Positions 17,713 through 28,047 of a stretch of DNA of 64,000 nt are shown in pieces; position 1 is the first letter of the stretch, and each line of letters begins with the position of its first letter. The notes under the pieces are model-generated. The model did no database searches, was not told the DNA's origin, and saw nothing but the letters and a program-made list of their open reading frames with translations. Made by a program: the position numbers and the translations under genes. Origin of the DNA: Rheinheimera sp. MM224 (GTDB lineage Bacteria > Pseudomonadota > Gammaproteobacteria > Enterobacterales > Alteromonadaceae); contig NZ_OX352320.1 in assembly GCF_947090785.1 (NCBI RefSeq), positions 1,922,001 to 1,986,000 on the forward strand. The letters are read 5' to 3'.

Positions 17713-20700
17713 GATGCTCCTGTCTGATGTTTAGCAAAGTCATCCAGCATCAAGCTGACAAAGGCGAATCTGCTATTAGTATCAGGTAAATCTTTGATAA
17801 ATTTCAGTTTACTGCCGCCTTCGAGCTTAAAGACTTTCGACTGAGTCTGAATAAGCTGAATAATAAAAGACGGGTTCACTGAAGTCCGTTCGGCGAATTC
17901 TAGCACACCACCTTTGCTGTTGGCTTCCAGTCGTTTAATTCCAAGGTGCTGCGCCTGCATTTTTAACTCTGTGATTTTGACTAAGTTTTTCGCAGCATCC
18001 GGTAATAAGCCAAAACGGTCGATCAATTCTACCTGTACATCATCCAGTTCCTGCTCGTCGCGACAGGAGGCTAAGCGTTTGTAAAATGACAACCTTAAGC
18101 TGACATCCGGAATATAAGAATCTGGCAGCAGTGCAGGTAGTTTCATATCCAGTTCGGTTTGTTGGGTTAGAAGTGCATCTAAGCTTGGCTCTTTACCCGC
18201 TTTTAGAGCTTCAACAGCTTGTTCCAGCATTTCCATATACAAACTAAAGCCGACAGACTCAATCTGGCCACTTTGCTCATCACCCAATAGCTCGCCTGCA
18301 CCACGAATTTCCATATCCTGACTGGCCAGTGCAAAACCAGCTCCTAAATCTTCTAACGCCGAAATAGCTTCAAGGCGTTTTTCAGCATCTTTGCTCAGGC
18401 GTTTTGGTGGCGGCGTCAATAAATAGGCATAGGCCTGGTGGTGCGAGCGGCCGACACGGCCTCGCAACTGGTGCAACTGCGCCAGACCAAAGTTGTCCGC
18501 TCTGTTGATAATAATGGTATTGGCGGTGGGCACGTCTATGCCAGTTTCAATAATGGTAGAACACAGCAGTACATTAAAACGCTGATGGTAAAAGTCTGCC
18601 ATGATCTGTTCCAGATCCCGCTCACGCATCTGGCCATGGGCTATGCCAATTAAAGCTTCTGGTAACAGCAAGGCTAAATCAGCAGCAGCTTTTTCTATAG
18701 TCGCTACATCATTGTGCAGGAAATAAACCTGACCACCACGGGAAATCTCCCTAAGCACAGCTTCACGAATTAAGCCTTCTTCATGCTCACGCACAAAGGT
18801 TTTTACTGCCAGACGTTTGGCTGGCGGCGTAGCGATAATGGATAAATCGCGCATGCCAGACATCGACATATTTAAAGTTCGTGGAATAGGGGTGGCCGTT
18901 AAGGTCAGGATATCTATATTGGCACGCAAAGCTTTGATTTTATCTTTTTGCCGCACGCCAAAACGGTGTTCTTCATCAACAATGAGCAGGCCCAGATCTT
19001 TAAAACGAATATCGTCCTGCAGCAGTTTGTGGGTGCCTATTAAAATATCCACTTTGCCTTGTTCGGCCTCTTCCAGAATCACCTTTTGCTCTTTAGTGCT
19101 GATAAAACGCGACAACACAGCCACTTTGACTGGCCAATTGGCAAAACGGTCACGGAAGTTTTCAAAATGCTGTTGTGCCAAAAGCGTGGTCGGTACTAAA
19201 ACCGCCACTTGTTTATTGTCATTGACTGCAACAAATGCAGCGCGCATCGCAACTTCAGTTTTACCAAAACCTACATCACCACACACCAGCCTGTCCATAG
19301 CGCGTTCGGCCTGCATATCGGCAAGCACAGCTGCTATAGCATCAAGCTGATCGACGGTCTCCTGATAAGGGAAACCATCGGCAAAAATTTCGTATTGGTC
19401 AGCTTCAATTTTAAAGCCATAGCCTGTCTGGGCGGCACGCTGGGCATACACATCCAAAAGTTCTGCCGCCACATCCCGCACTTTCTCCGCAGCTTTACGC
19501 CGGGCTTTTTCCCAAGTGTCGTTGCCAAGCTTATGCAGCGGCGCATTGTCTTGATCAGAACCTGTATAACGGCTGATTAAATGCAAGGACGACACAGGCA
19601 CATACAACTTGCTGCCACCTGCATATTCAATGGTCACGAACTCGGCACTAATGCCAGCGGCATCGAGCACCTGCAAACCCTGATAACGGCCTATACCATG
19701 CTGTAAATGCACCACAGGTTGGCCAACAGACAACTCGGCCAGATTGCGGATGATGGTATCGCCAGAGATTTGTTGACTGTGTTTGCGTTTACGTCTTTGG
19801 GTAACTTTTTGACCAAATAACTCGTTTTCACTGACTAAAGCTAAAGGCTCTTCACCTGCTTTGGCCTTGGCTTTGCCGGATACTGCTTGTGAAGAGCTGG
19901 ATTGTAATAAACAGCCTTGCTCCAACGAACCTATGACTATGCCTAAATCAACCTGGTCTGTTAAAAACTCTTCGACCGACGCAAATTGCTGCAAGCGAAT
20001 TTGATTACGTTGCATCAGCTGCAATAAGCTTTCGCGTCGGCCTTCAGATTCTACGAAAAACAGCACACGGCCTTGCTGCTTTTTGATATCGACAATAAAT
20101 TGCTGCAGCTTTTCCAGTGGGTTTTTCAGCTGGTGATTAACCGTCAGCTCAGGCAAATCAGCCACTGCGGCATTGGATTGTCCGGCACGCTCTGGCAATT
20201 CAGCACGGCTTAAACGCAAGCGTGGCCACTGCTTTAATTGTGCAAAAAACTCATCGACCGCTAAATACAATTCTTGCGGTTTTAAAATAGGTTTGAGTAA
20301 ATCGATTGCTCTGTCCTGATAACGACGTTGTAAGTCGTGCCAGAAACGTTCAGCTGCAGCTTCTAAATCACCCACAGCCAGCATCATGGTCTGTTTGGGT
20401 AACATTGAAAATAACGGCGCAGATTGTTCAGCAAACAGCGGTAGGTAATATTCGATACCAGCCGGCATCAGGCCTTGGCTGACCTGCATATACAACGACT
20501 CTTTTTCGCTACGCGCCGGAAAACGTTCACGATAACGAATACGGAATCGTTCTATTGCCGCTTTATCCTGCGGGAATTCGTGGGCGGGCAGCAGTTCAAT
20601 TTCAGTGACTTGCTGCACAGTGCGCTGATTATCCGGGTCAAACAGGCGAATGCCGTCAATTTCATCGTCTAAAAAGTCAATGCGATAAGGCAGGGTACTG

Positions 20701-21233
20701 CCCATAGGATAGAGATCCAATAAGGATCCGCGCACTGAAAATTCACCATGCTCCATCACCTGATCCACAGCACGATAACCCACAGCAGCCAATTGCTGAC
20801 GCAGCGCTGTTAAATCCAGCTGCTGGCCTTTTTTCAGCACCAGACTGTATTGCTGCAAATAGCTGGGGTCTGTTAAACGCAACAGCGCAGTATTCAGCGG
20901 CACTATCACTATACCGTGCTGCAAACGTGGCAGGCTGTACAGAGTTTTTATGCGCTGGGAAATAATGTCCTGATGCGGTGAAAATACATCATAAGGCAAG
21001 GTTTCCCAGTCAGGGAAAGTCCAGACATCCGCGGCATTGTCGTGGAAAAACACCGTCAGTTCCTGCTCTAAGCGCAGCGCTGTGGTGGTGTCCGGCACTA
21101 TGACAACATAAAGGCCTTTCTGGCGTTGATACAGCTGATAAATAGCCCATGGCAAGGCTGCGCCGGACAGACGGCCCCATTGTTTTTGATCGGTGCTGGA
21201 GGTAGGCGCTGGTAATGCTTCAATGCGGATCAT
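17709..21233 (-). CDS. mfd: Transcription-repair coupling factor Mfd
   Basis: 1174 residues (E. coli 1148). Removes RNA polymerase stalled at lesions and recruits UvrA. The domains are a UvrB-like N-terminal part (about 1-340), an RNAP-interaction domain with VVHLQHGIGRYQGL near 500, and a RecG-like translocase with GDVGFGKTEVAMRAA, DEEHRFGVRQKDK, LTATPIPRTLNMS and QLRGRVGRSHHQAYAYLL. A C-terminal TRCF domain with LPDSYIPDVSLRLSFYKRL follows. A short Gln/Lys-rich insert near 455-490 is loosely conserved. The gene is followed by csiV with a 4-base overlap. Confidence 0.97.
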   Translation of the reverse strand: MIRIEALPAPTSSTDQKQWGRLSGAALPWAIYQLYQRQKGLYVVIVPDTTTALRLEQELTVFFHDNAADVWTFPDWETLPYDVFSPHQDIISQRIKTLYSLPRLQHGIVIVPLNTALLRLTDPSYLQQYSLVLKKGQQLDLTALRQQLAAVGYRAVDQVMEHGEFSVRGSLLDLYPMGSTLPYRIDFLDDEIDGIRLFDPDNQRTVQQVTEIELLPAHEFPQDKAAIERFRIRYRERFPARSEKESLYMQVSQGLMPAGIEYYLPLFAEQSAPLFSMLPKQTMMLAVGDLEAAAERFWHDLQRRYQDRAIDLLKPILKPQELYLAVDEFFAQLKQWPRLRLSRAELPERAGQSNAAVADLPELTVNHQLKNPLEKLQQFIVDIKKQQGRVLFFVESEGRRESLLQLMQRNQIRLQQFASVEEFLTDQVDLGIVIGSLEQGCLLQSSSSQAVSGKAKAKAGEEPLALVSENELFGQKVTQRRKRKHSQQISGDTIIRNLAELSVGQPVVHLQHGIGRYQGLQVLDAAGISAEFVTIEYAGGSKLYVPVSSLHLISRYTGSDQDNAPLHKLGNDTWEKARRKAAEKVRDVAAELLDVYAQRAAQTGYGFKIEADQYEIFADGFPYQETVDQLDAIAAVLADMQAERAMDRLVCGDVGFGKTEVAMRAAFVAVNDNKQVAVLVPTTLLAQQHFENFRDRFANWPVKVAVLSRFISTKEQKVILEEAEQGKVDILIGTHKLLQDDIRFKDLGLLIVDEEHRFGVRQKDKIKALRANIDILTLTATPIPRTLNMSMSGMRDLSIIATPPAKRLAVKTFVREHEEGLIREAVLREISRGGQVYFLHNDVATIEKAAADLALLLPEALIGIAHGQMRERDLEQIMADFYHQRFNVLLCSTIIETGIDVPTANTIIINRADNFGLAQLHQLRGRVGRSHHQAYAYLLTPPPKRLSKDAEKRLEAISALEDLGAGFALASQDMEIRGAGELLGDEQSGQIESVGFSLYMEMLEQAVEALKAGKEPSLDALLTQQTELDMKLPALLPDSYIPDVSLRLSFYKRLASCRDEQELDDVQVELIDRFGLLPDAAKNLVKITELKMQAQHLGIKRLEANSKGGVLEFAERTSVNPSFIIQLIQTQSKVFKLEGGSKLKFIKDLPDTNSRFAFVSLMLDDFAKHQTGAS

Positions 21234-21253
21234 CAGGGAAATTCTTTACTCGT

Positions 21254-21282
21254 TATAAAAAGACCGTCGGTTAATACGGTCT
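21254..21282 (-). terminator. Terminator of the PilZ gene
   Basis: AGACCGT and ACGGTCT around an 8-base loop, followed on the minus strand by TTTTTAT. It implies that mfd has its own promoter. Confidence 0.75.
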
Positions 21283-21317
21283 GTTGTTTGATTTAGTTTC
21301 AACACAGTCGCTGTTTA

Positions 21318-21959
21318 CTACTGTTGAGTCTGCTGCGCTTGCTGCTGCCGTTGTTCCGCCTTACGTTTCAGTTGTCTGGATTGCTCATGCAAGCTGGCCC
21401 TGACCACCATGTCTCTGTCTTCATCGCGAATGCGGCGAAACAGAATTTTCACCAGATAAACGGGTTTTTGCTCTGGCTCTGGCAGCTTTTGTTCAATGAC
21501 TTCCAGCACCTGACCTAAACAAAATAAAGCACCGTCATTATTATCCAGAAAGAGTTTTACTTCGTACACCTGGCCTTGTGCAACGGCACCGTCCATCCAC
21601 ACCTGTATGCCTGAACCACCATAACTGAAGGTATGAAAACGTTGTTTAGGGTCATCCTGCGAGCGCAATACATAGTGGGTCAGTGCGTCCAGTTTACGTG
21701 CTTGTTGTTGCAGGTAATGGGCTAAATCGGCAGATAAATCTTTGACTGCATTAAAAGTACGGATAGACGAGTTATTCAACTGACTCAATTCGCTGGTCAT
21801 TTTAAATGCGTCTGGAATAAGGCGTAAAAATCCATCCTGATCCGGCAGAGGCCCGGAAAAGGGTACCAAATTCACAGTCGTCTGATGCTCAATCTGAAAG
21901 TAGTCCGCAAATTCGTCTGCTAATTCTGCGGCTATGGTTGTATTGCCTGGTTGTTGCAT
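21318..21959 (-). CDS. PilZ-like domain protein
   Basis: 213 residues. The N-terminal half is helical; residues about 95-180 look like a PilZ beta-barrel (QRFHTFSYGGSGIQVWMDG, VYEVKLFLDN, YLVKILFRRIRDEDRDMVVR). A canonical RxxxR c-di-GMP motif is not obvious, so ligand binding is uncertain. The tail is a Gln/Arg-rich helix. I recall this gene type beside mfd and lolCDE in Shewanella-like genomes. It has its own terminator and is divergent from lolC. Confidence 0.7.
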   Translation of the reverse strand: MQQPGNTTIAAELADEFADYFQIEHQTTVNLVPFSGPLPDQDGFLRLIPDAFKMTSELSQLNNSSIRTFNAVKDLSADLAHYLQQQARKLDALTHYVLRSQDDPKQRFHTFSYGGSGIQVWMDGAVAQGQVYEVKLFLDNNDGALFCLGQVLEVIEQKLPEPEQKPVYLVKILFRRIRDEDRDMVVRASLHEQSRQLKRKAEQRQQQAQQTQQ

Positions 21960-22045
21960 AAGGATACCTCGGGTAGCAAGCTTGTAACCTTAACGGATAA
22001 TCACTATTATCGCAGCAATTTCTTCACCAACCCAAGTGGAAGTCT

Positions 22046-23257
22046 GTGAAAAGCCTGCAATTCCCCCTGAGTGTCCGTATTGGTTTGCGTTACAGCCAAA
22101 GCCGGAAAGGCCACGGCTTTTTATCCTTTATTACGCTGTTTTCCGTCACAGGTATTTTTTTAGGTGTGATGGCTCTGACTATTGTCAGCTCTGTAATGAA
22201 CGGTTTTGAAGCTGAGCTAAAAAAACGCATTCTCGGCGTGATCCCGCATTTAATAGTGCAAAGCGAGCCTACTCAACAACTTGATATAGCGGCTTTGCAG
22301 CAACAGTACCCTCAAATTCTGCAGGCCACACCTTATTTACAGCTTGAAGCTTTAGCGCAGAGTCCGGGTCAACTGACCGCTGTATTGTTACAAGGCATTG
22401 AACCAACACAAATCCCAGCCTTTTTACAGCAGTCTTTGGTGGCGGGTGATTGGTCTGATTTAACAAAACAACCTTATTCAGTGATTTTAGGCGCAGGCCT
22501 TGCGGATGAGTTAAAAGTTGGCCCTGGTCAGCAAATTCGTTTATTGCTGGCCGAAGGCGGCAGTTTTACTCCTATGGGCTGGTTACCACGCCAACGACTA
22601 TTTACTGTCGCAGGCTTAATTAATACTGGCTCAGAAGTGGATAACGGCGTGGCTTTACTGCATTTGCCTGATTTAAAACGTCTTGGCAGCAAAGCAAAAG
22701 ATGCACCGCAGTGGCGTTTAAGTTTAACTGAGCCTTTTGCTGCACCGGCTTTAGCCAATGAAATAGATGAATTTCCTGCTGTTGCTAAAGTGACAGACTG
22801 GCGCGACAGTCATGGCAAATTGTTTTCTGCCGTGGCCATGGAAAAAGCCATGATGTGGTTGATGTTATTACTGATAGTTGCAGTGGCTGCTTTTAATATT
22901 GTCTCAGCGCTGGTGATGATGGTGACGGAAAAACAACGTGAAGTGGCCATTTTAAAAACTCAGGGCATGACAGATACCCAGCTTTTTACCGTTTTTGCCG
23001 TGCAAGGCTTGAATAACGGCCTATTGGGTACATTAAGTGGTGCTGTTGCAGGTATTCTTATTGCGTGGCAACTGAACGGTATTTTATCGCTTTTGGGTAT
23101 TAGTGTGGTCGCTGGCGTGGCTTTACCGGTGGATATTCAGCCAGTACAAATTTTCTTTATCATAGTGTGCGCTTTAGTGCTGACGGCATTGGCTGTGGTG
23201 TATCCAGCCTGGCGTGCAGTGCAAGTACAACCAGCAGAGATTTTAAGAGATGAGTAG
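22046..23257 (+). CDS. lolC: Lipoprotein-releasing permease LolC
   Basis: 403 residues; inner-membrane subunit of the LolCDE ABC complex that extracts outer-membrane lipoproteins and passes them to LolA. It has an N-terminal TM helix ([19 protein letters not shown]), a large periplasmic domain (about 50-265) and three C-terminal TM helices with [18 protein letters not shown] between them. The start is GTG (22046) with a weak GGAAG upstream. The 3' end overlaps lolD by 8 bases. Confidence 0.93.
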   Translation: MKSLQFPLSVRIGLRYSQSRKGHGFLSFITLFSVTGIFLGVMALTIVSSVMNGFEAELKKRILGVIPHLIVQSEPTQQLDIAALQQQYPQILQATPYLQLEALAQSPGQLTAVLLQGIEPTQIPAFLQQSLVAGDWSDLTKQPYSVILGAGLADELKVGPGQQIRLLLAEGGSFTPMGWLPRQRLFTVAGLINTGSEVDNGVALLHLPDLKRLGSKAKDAPQWRLSLTEPFAAPALANEIDEFPAVAKVTDWRDSHGKLFSAVAMEKAMMWLMLLLIVAVAAFNIVSALVMMVTEKQREVAILKTQGMTDTQLFTVFAVQGLNNGLLGTLSGAVAGILIAWQLNGILSLLGISVVAGVALPVDIQPVQIFFIIVCALVLTALAVVYPAWRAVQVQPAEILRDE

Positions 23258-23948
23258 TATTTTAACGGCCCGTCAAATCAGTAAAAGTTACACAGATGGC
23301 GCTAATGTCACTCCGGTGTTGCACCAGGTCAGTCTGGAAGTCAAAGCCGGCGATATGCTGGCGATAGTGGGTAGCTCAGGCTCTGGTAAAAGCACTTTGT
23401 TGCATATCCTGGGTACTTTGGACCAACCAGACAGTGGTGAAATGATGCTGTTGGGACAATCTGTCGCTAAGTTATCGGCCAATGCCAAAGCCAAACTGCG
23501 TAATGAAAAACTGGGTTTTATTTATCAGTTTCACCATTTATTGATGGATTTTACCGCGTTGGAAAACGTGGCTATGCCGCTGCTTATTCGCGGCGAAAGC
23601 AATGAAAGCGCCGAGCAAAAAGCCGCCGCTATGTTGACCCGTGTGGGTCTTGCGCATCGTATCAAACACCGACCTGCTGAACTCAGTGGTGGTGAACGTC
23701 AGCGTGTTGCTATAGCCCGTGCTTTAGTTGGAGAACCTGCGCTGGTATTGGCAGATGAGCCTACAGGTAATCTGGATCATCAAACCGCTGAGAGTATTTA
23801 TAAGCTGCTGCGTGAATTAAACCGTGAGCTGAAAACCAGCTTTATTGTGGTGACCCATGATTTGGCACTGGCGAAGAAGCTGGATCAGCAGTATTGGATG
23901 CGTGATGGCCATTTGGGCAAAACGATGGATGGCTTAAGTCATGGCTAG
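23250..23948 (+). CDS. lolD: Lipoprotein-releasing ABC ATPase LolD
   Basis: 232 residues. Walker [10 protein letters not shown], a Q-loop in [21 protein letters not shown], signature [15 protein letters not shown], Walker [13 protein letters not shown] and an H-loop VTHD are all present, in the MacB/LolD subgroup. It powers lipoprotein extraction by LolC/LolE. It overlaps both neighbours by 8 bases, so the three genes form one coupled unit. Confidence 0.96.
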   Translation: MSSILTARQISKSYTDGANVTPVLHQVSLEVKAGDMLAIVGSSGSGKSTLLHILGTLDQPDSGEMMLLGQSVAKLSANAKAKLRNEKLGFIYQFHHLLMDFTALENVAMPLLIRGESNESAEQKAAAMLTRVGLAHRIKHRPAELSGGERQRVAIARALVGEPALVLADEPTGNLDHQTAESIYKLLRELNRELKTSFIVVTHDLALAKKLDQQYWMRDGHLGKTMDGLSHG

Positions 23949-25179
23949 TTTGTCCTGGCAACTGGCGCAGCGTTATCGCAAAAGCCGCAACAGCAACGCT
24001 TTTATTCGTTTTATCGCGGCGTCTTCCACTATAGGTATAGGCTTGGGTGTCGCTATTCTTATTCTGGCTTTGTCGGTGATGAATGGTTTTGAGCTGGCAT
24101 TAAAAGACAAGCTATTGTCTGTGATCCCTCATGTGGAGTTGCAGGCGGTATCGGATCCTATTGGCAACTGGCAGAAAAAAATCAAGCCTTTGCAACAGCA
24201 TCCTGGCGTAGTGGCCGGTGCACCTTATATCAAAACCAATACCATGATCCGTAGTGGTGCTAAAGTCAAAGCGGCCAGTTTACGGGGTATTGATCTGCAG
24301 CTGGAGCAAGGCATCAGTGCTTTAGGCTCTTTTGTGGTGGCTGGAGATTTAAGCCACATCAGTGAACATCAGATTGTGTTGGGCAAAGGCATAGCTGACG
24401 AAGTGCAAGCCAAAGTAGGGGATGAAGTGCAACTGATGCTGCCACAAGTGACAGCAGACGGTAAACTCGCCAGCCACAAACATGTCAGCTTAACTGTGGT
24501 GGCTATCGTCAGTATTGGTGGTCAACTGGATTATCAGCAAGCCTGGGTCGATATTGCTGCTTTAGGACAATGGCTGAATTACCCACAAGGTGCAGTACAG
24601 GGGTTTGCCTTTAAAATTGCTGATATTTTTACTGCGCCTACCTTATCCCGTGAATTAGGCAATATGGCCACTGATTATGTTTATATGCTGGACTGGTTTC
24701 GCACTCAGGGCCATTTATACAACGATATTCAGATGGTGCGCAGTATTTTGTATCTGGTATTAGTGCTGGTATTGGCGGTGGCCTGTTTTAATATTGTTGC
24801 GACCCTGGTGATGGCGGTGCGGGAAAAACAAGGCGATATCGCTATTTTACTGACCATGGGCATGCCCAGACGTCGTATTGTTAAAGCTTTTATGTGGCTC
24901 GGCTGGCTGAACGGTTTAACCGGTACTTTAGTGGGTGGTGTAGTGGGTCTGTTATTGGCCTGGCAAATAGAGCCACTGTTTCGTTTAATCACCAGCTTAA
25001 CGGGCTTTAGTTTGCTCGATTCCAGCATCTACTTTGTTGATTATGTGCCTTCTCATATTGAGCCTATGCAAGTGGTGATGACCATAGGCATAGCGTTAAT
25101 TATGAGCTTGCTGGCAACTATTTACCCTGCTCTTAGCGCCAGCAAAGTGCAGCCTGCTTTTGTATTAGGTCAACGCTAA
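23941..25179 (+). CDS. lolE: Lipoprotein-releasing permease LolE
   Basis: 412 residues, same fold as lolC: an N-terminal TM helix ([21 protein letters not shown]), a periplasmic domain, and three C-terminal TM helices with [18 protein letters not shown]. The loop and the ending [13 protein letters not shown] match LolC/LolE permeases. As third gene in the order C-D-E it is called lolE; C and E assignments by sequence alone are less certain. Confidence 0.92.
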   Translation: MASLSWQLAQRYRKSRNSNAFIRFIAASSTIGIGLGVAILILALSVMNGFELALKDKLLSVIPHVELQAVSDPIGNWQKKIKPLQQHPGVVAGAPYIKTNTMIRSGAKVKAASLRGIDLQLEQGISALGSFVVAGDLSHISEHQIVLGKGIADEVQAKVGDEVQLMLPQVTADGKLASHKHVSLTVVAIVSIGGQLDYQQAWVDIAALGQWLNYPQGAVQGFAFKIADIFTAPTLSRELGNMATDYVYMLDWFRTQGHLYNDIQMVRSILYLVLVLVLAVACFNIVATLVMAVREKQGDIAILLTMGMPRRRIVKAFMWLGWLNGLTGTLVGGVVGLLLAWQIEPLFRLITSLTGFSLLDSSIYFVDYVPSHIEPMQVVMTIGIALIMSLLATIYPALSASKVQPAFVLGQR

Positions 25180-25201
25180 AGCTTTTTTAAATAACAAAAG
25201 C

Positions 25202-25242
25202 CGTCAGAGTCAGTCGGGTTCAGTCTCACTCTGACGTTTTTT
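25202..25242 (+). terminator. Terminator of lolCDE inside the 3' end of the DUF2062 gene
   Basis: CGTCAGAGT (25202-25210) pairs with ACTCTGACG (25228-25236), followed by TTTTTTAA. The stem overlaps the last codons of the convergent gene, so its C-terminal codons also serve as terminator. Confidence 0.8.
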
Positions 25243-25743
25243 AATACGGTTCTTCCAGGCTTTTTTCGCCGACAGACACCAGAAATAATCCACCAGCACA
25301 TAACCTGAGGCCGACAAGGTACAACCTACAATCAGGCTACCGAGCAGGAAAGGTTTGCCTATGGTATCCAGGCTATCGATCAACCAGCTTAAACTCACCT
25401 GTGGTTCTACATGATGACCAGGATGGCCTAAAATCAGAGCGCCTAACTGGTAACAAATAAAAAACACCGGCCCCATGGTCAGTGGGTTGGTTAGCCAGAC
25501 TAAAGCGGCAGACAAAGGTAAGTTTACTCTGAATAAAATAGCCAAAGCGGCGGCCAATACCATCTGAAATGGCATAGGGATCAAGGCAACAAACAAACCC
25601 ACTGCAAAAGCACCACGGGCAGAGCGACGGTTAAAGTGCCACAAATTGTTGTCATGCAACAAAGTGCCAAAGATCTTTAGCGAAGGGTGTCGCTTGATTT
25701 TTTCTGTATCTGGTAGATATTTCTTAATTAGATTCTTTGCCAT
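25210..25743 (-). CDS. DUF2062 membrane protein
   Basis: 177 residues. The DUF2062 core is visible: WHFNRRSARGAFAVGLFVALIPMPFQM, then LPLSAALVWLTNPLTMGPVFF. There are three or four TM helices and a basic C-terminal tail. GAG lies 7 bases before the ATG. The function is not established for the family. It sits between lolE and comEC and is divergent from comEC. Confidence 0.88.
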   Translation of the reverse strand: MAKNLIKKYLPDTEKIKRHPSLKIFGTLLHDNNLWHFNRRSARGAFAVGLFVALIPMPFQMVLAAALAILFRVNLPLSAALVWLTNPLTMGPVFFICYQLGALILGHPGHHVEPQVSLSWLIDSLDTIGKPFLLGSLIVGCTLSASGYVLVDYFWCLSAKKAWKNRIKKRQSETEPD

Positions 25744-25768
25744 TACAACTCATTAATGAAAAATTAAC

Positions 25769-27979
25769 GTGAACCGTTTTTTCATCGGTGTGATCAGCGG
25801 ATGCCTATTGTCATTATTTTCACCAATAGTGCCAGCCCTTTTGTGGCTTATTTTCCTGCTGTGTTTGATCTTGATCTGTATTTATTACCGTTTGTTATTT
25901 TTCACTGGTCTTTGTTGTGCTTTAAGCCTCTGGCTTTGGCAAGTGCAGCAGCATCAGTTGCATATAGCGCAGTTGCTTGGCTTGTCCGATCCATGGCTGA
26001 AAGGGCAAGTTGTCAGTATCAGACAACAGGATCAGGACTTCAGCAGATTTTTATGGCAAATAAATGAAGGGCCACAACAAGGTTACTTATTAAGACTGCG
26101 TTGGCAGGACGCGCCAGAGCTTTTAGGCCAAGGGCAACACTGGTGGTTTAAAGTACGCTGCAAAGCAGTTCGGGCGCCTGCCAATCCTGGCTCAGTGCAT
26201 ATTGAAGCCAATGCTTATGTGGTGGGTATTATTGGCAATTGTGTGGTGAAAGACGCACTGTTGTTGGACGCAAACTGGGATCATCGTCAGCAGTTGTATC
26301 AGCGTTTGCAGCAAAAAATTGGTGAATTGCCTTCTTTCTCACTGATCACAGCTTTTACTTTAGGAGAACGACCTTTTAGTGACGAGTTGTGGCTGGGTCT
26401 ACAAGCGACAGCTTTAGGGCATTTAATTTCGATATCCGGTTTTCATATTGGCCTGCTGTTTGGCTGGGTCTATGGCCTGATGCTATGGTTCGCCAAACTT
26501 CATATCAATCTGCTGTGGTGCAGAAAAGCCGCTCCTTTTGTCGCCTTCACTGCAGCCTGGTATTACAGCTTATTGGCAGGTTTTGCCATTCCTACGTTGC
26601 GGGCTTTGCTCGCTTTGGCTTTAGCCGTGTATTTGATGCAGCAGCACAGGCGCTTAAGTTACAGTCAAAGCTGGATCCTGGTCTGTGGGTTCTTGTTGTT
26701 ACTCAATCCCTTATGGGTGATGAGCATCAGTTTTTGGTTGACGCTTTATGCTGTGGCTTTGATCTTTTTATTTGTTTGGTCTTATCCACTGACAGACCGC
26801 ACTTACTGGAGCGTCCTAAAACACGGGCTGAAATTTCAGGCGGTGATGACCCTTTTAATGAGTGCGCCCACCTTGCTGTTTTTTCACGGTATAGCACCTT
26901 TGGCTTTGCTGTCGAATCTGATTTTTGTGCCCTGGTGCTCGCTTTTGGTGATCCCTTATCTGCTGATTGCTTTGTTGCTGGAGCTGGTTTTGCCTGCAGA
27001 AATGCTGTGGCACTGGCAACTGGCTGATCTATTGTTATCTCCTTTGCAGCACTGGCTGATGGCAGGCGCTTCTATGGATTATTGGTGGTTGCTGCCGGCT
27101 CAAACTGTATTTTCTGCGTTTTGTATGGCCTTGTTATTGCTCGCCCTGTTTTTTCTGCCCGCTGTGATGCCCAGACTCAGAATTGCGTTGTTATTACTGC
27201 CTTTTGTCGTTTTGTTATGGCCCAAAATAGCGCAGTGGCAATTGCATCTGATTGATGTCGGGCAGGGCACGGCCGTGCTGTTGCAAAAAGGTGATAGAGG
27301 GCTGTTGTACGATGTTGGCCCTGTATATGGCAGTTTTAATGCCACCGAAGCTTATGTGTTGCCTTACCTGCATTATCAGGGCATACGGCAACTGGACTAT
27401 TTGGTGTTAAGTCATGCAGATACCGATCATACAGGCGCTTTTGCCGAAGTCCTGAAGGCATATCCCAAAGTGCAATTGATCGCCGATTTTGAAACCGGCT
27501 TTTCGCAGCGACCTTGTGTATCTTTGCCTGCTAATTATCTGGACGCAGAGCTTTGGGCCTTTCGAAGTGCGCATCAGCTGCAGGAAGGCAATGACAGCTC
27601 TTGTGTTCTGGCAATAAAAACCGCCGGATGGCAAACGCTGCTGACTGGTGATATAGGCCATAGCGTAGAAGCTGAGTTATTAATTGATCAGCCCAATCTG
27701 ACTACCGACCTGTTATTGCTGGGCCATCATGGCAGTAAAAGCTCAAGTCAGCTGAATTTCTTAAACAGCTTACAACCTCTGTTAGCGCTGAACAGTGCCG
27801 CCGCGAATAACGCCTATGGCCACCCCAGTTCAGAGGTGTTGGGGCGACTGGCATTGCTGCAAATTCCACTACTCAATACTGCAGAGCAGGGCGCTGTGCG
27901 GATTGAAATGACAGAGCAACAGCTCCATATCTGGCCCTATCGGCAGCAGCCTTTGCCATTTTGGCTGCAAAAGCAGTGA
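25769..27979 (+). CDS. comEC: ComEC/Rec2-type DNA uptake channel protein
   Basis: 736-residue inner-membrane protein that carries single-stranded DNA into the cytoplasm during natural transformation. Order: N-terminal hydrophobic helices, an OB-like domain, the competence domain (LISISGFHIGLLFGWVYGL, AGFAIPTLRALLALALAV), then a C-terminal metallo-beta-lactamase-like domain (IDVGQGTAVLLQ, LSHADTDHTGAF, LLLGHHGSKSSS). HxDxDH is intact, so nuclease activity is plausible. The start is GTG without a clear Shine-Dalgarno. The gene implies transformation potential; no pilus genes are in this window. Confidence 0.93.
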   Translation: MNRFFIGVISGCLLSLFSPIVPALLWLIFLLCLILICIYYRLLFFTGLCCALSLWLWQVQQHQLHIAQLLGLSDPWLKGQVVSIRQQDQDFSRFLWQINEGPQQGYLLRLRWQDAPELLGQGQHWWFKVRCKAVRAPANPGSVHIEANAYVVGIIGNCVVKDALLLDANWDHRQQLYQRLQQKIGELPSFSLITAFTLGERPFSDELWLGLQATALGHLISISGFHIGLLFGWVYGLMLWFAKLHINLLWCRKAAPFVAFTAAWYYSLLAGFAIPTLRALLALALAVYLMQQHRRLSYSQSWILVCGFLLLLNPLWVMSISFWLTLYAVALIFLFVWSYPLTDRTYWSVLKHGLKFQAVMTLLMSAPTLLFFHGIAPLALLSNLIFVPWCSLLVIPYLLIALLLELVLPAEMLWHWQLADLLLSPLQHWLMAGASMDYWWLLPAQTVFSAFCMALLLLALFFLPAVMPRLRIALLLLPFVVLLWPKIAQWQLHLIDVGQGTAVLLQKGDRGLLYDVGPVYGSFNATEAYVLPYLHYQGIRQLDYLVLSHADTDHTGAFAEVLKAYPKVQLIADFETGFSQRPCVSLPANYLDAELWAFRSAHQLQEGNDSSCVLAIKTAGWQTLLTGDIGHSVEAELLIDQPNLTTDLLLLGHHGSKSSSQLNFLNSLQPLLALNSAAANNAYGHPSSEVLGRLALLQIPLLNTAEQGAVRIEMTEQQLHIWPYRQQPLPFWLQKQ

Positions 27980-28006
27980 ACAATTGCTGAAAGCGCCTGA
28001 ACAACA

Positions 28007-28020
28007 AGGTAGAATGGCGG
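28007..28020 (+). promoter_or_regulatory. Possible -10 element of the msbA operon
   Basis: AGGTAGAATGGCGGCGG contains TAGAAT at 28010-28015 with a GC-rich discriminator, in the short spacer after comEC. A clear -35 element is not seen. Confidence 0.35.
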
Positions 28021-28047
28021 CGGTTTTCTTATTCTTTGGGGTTAAAT

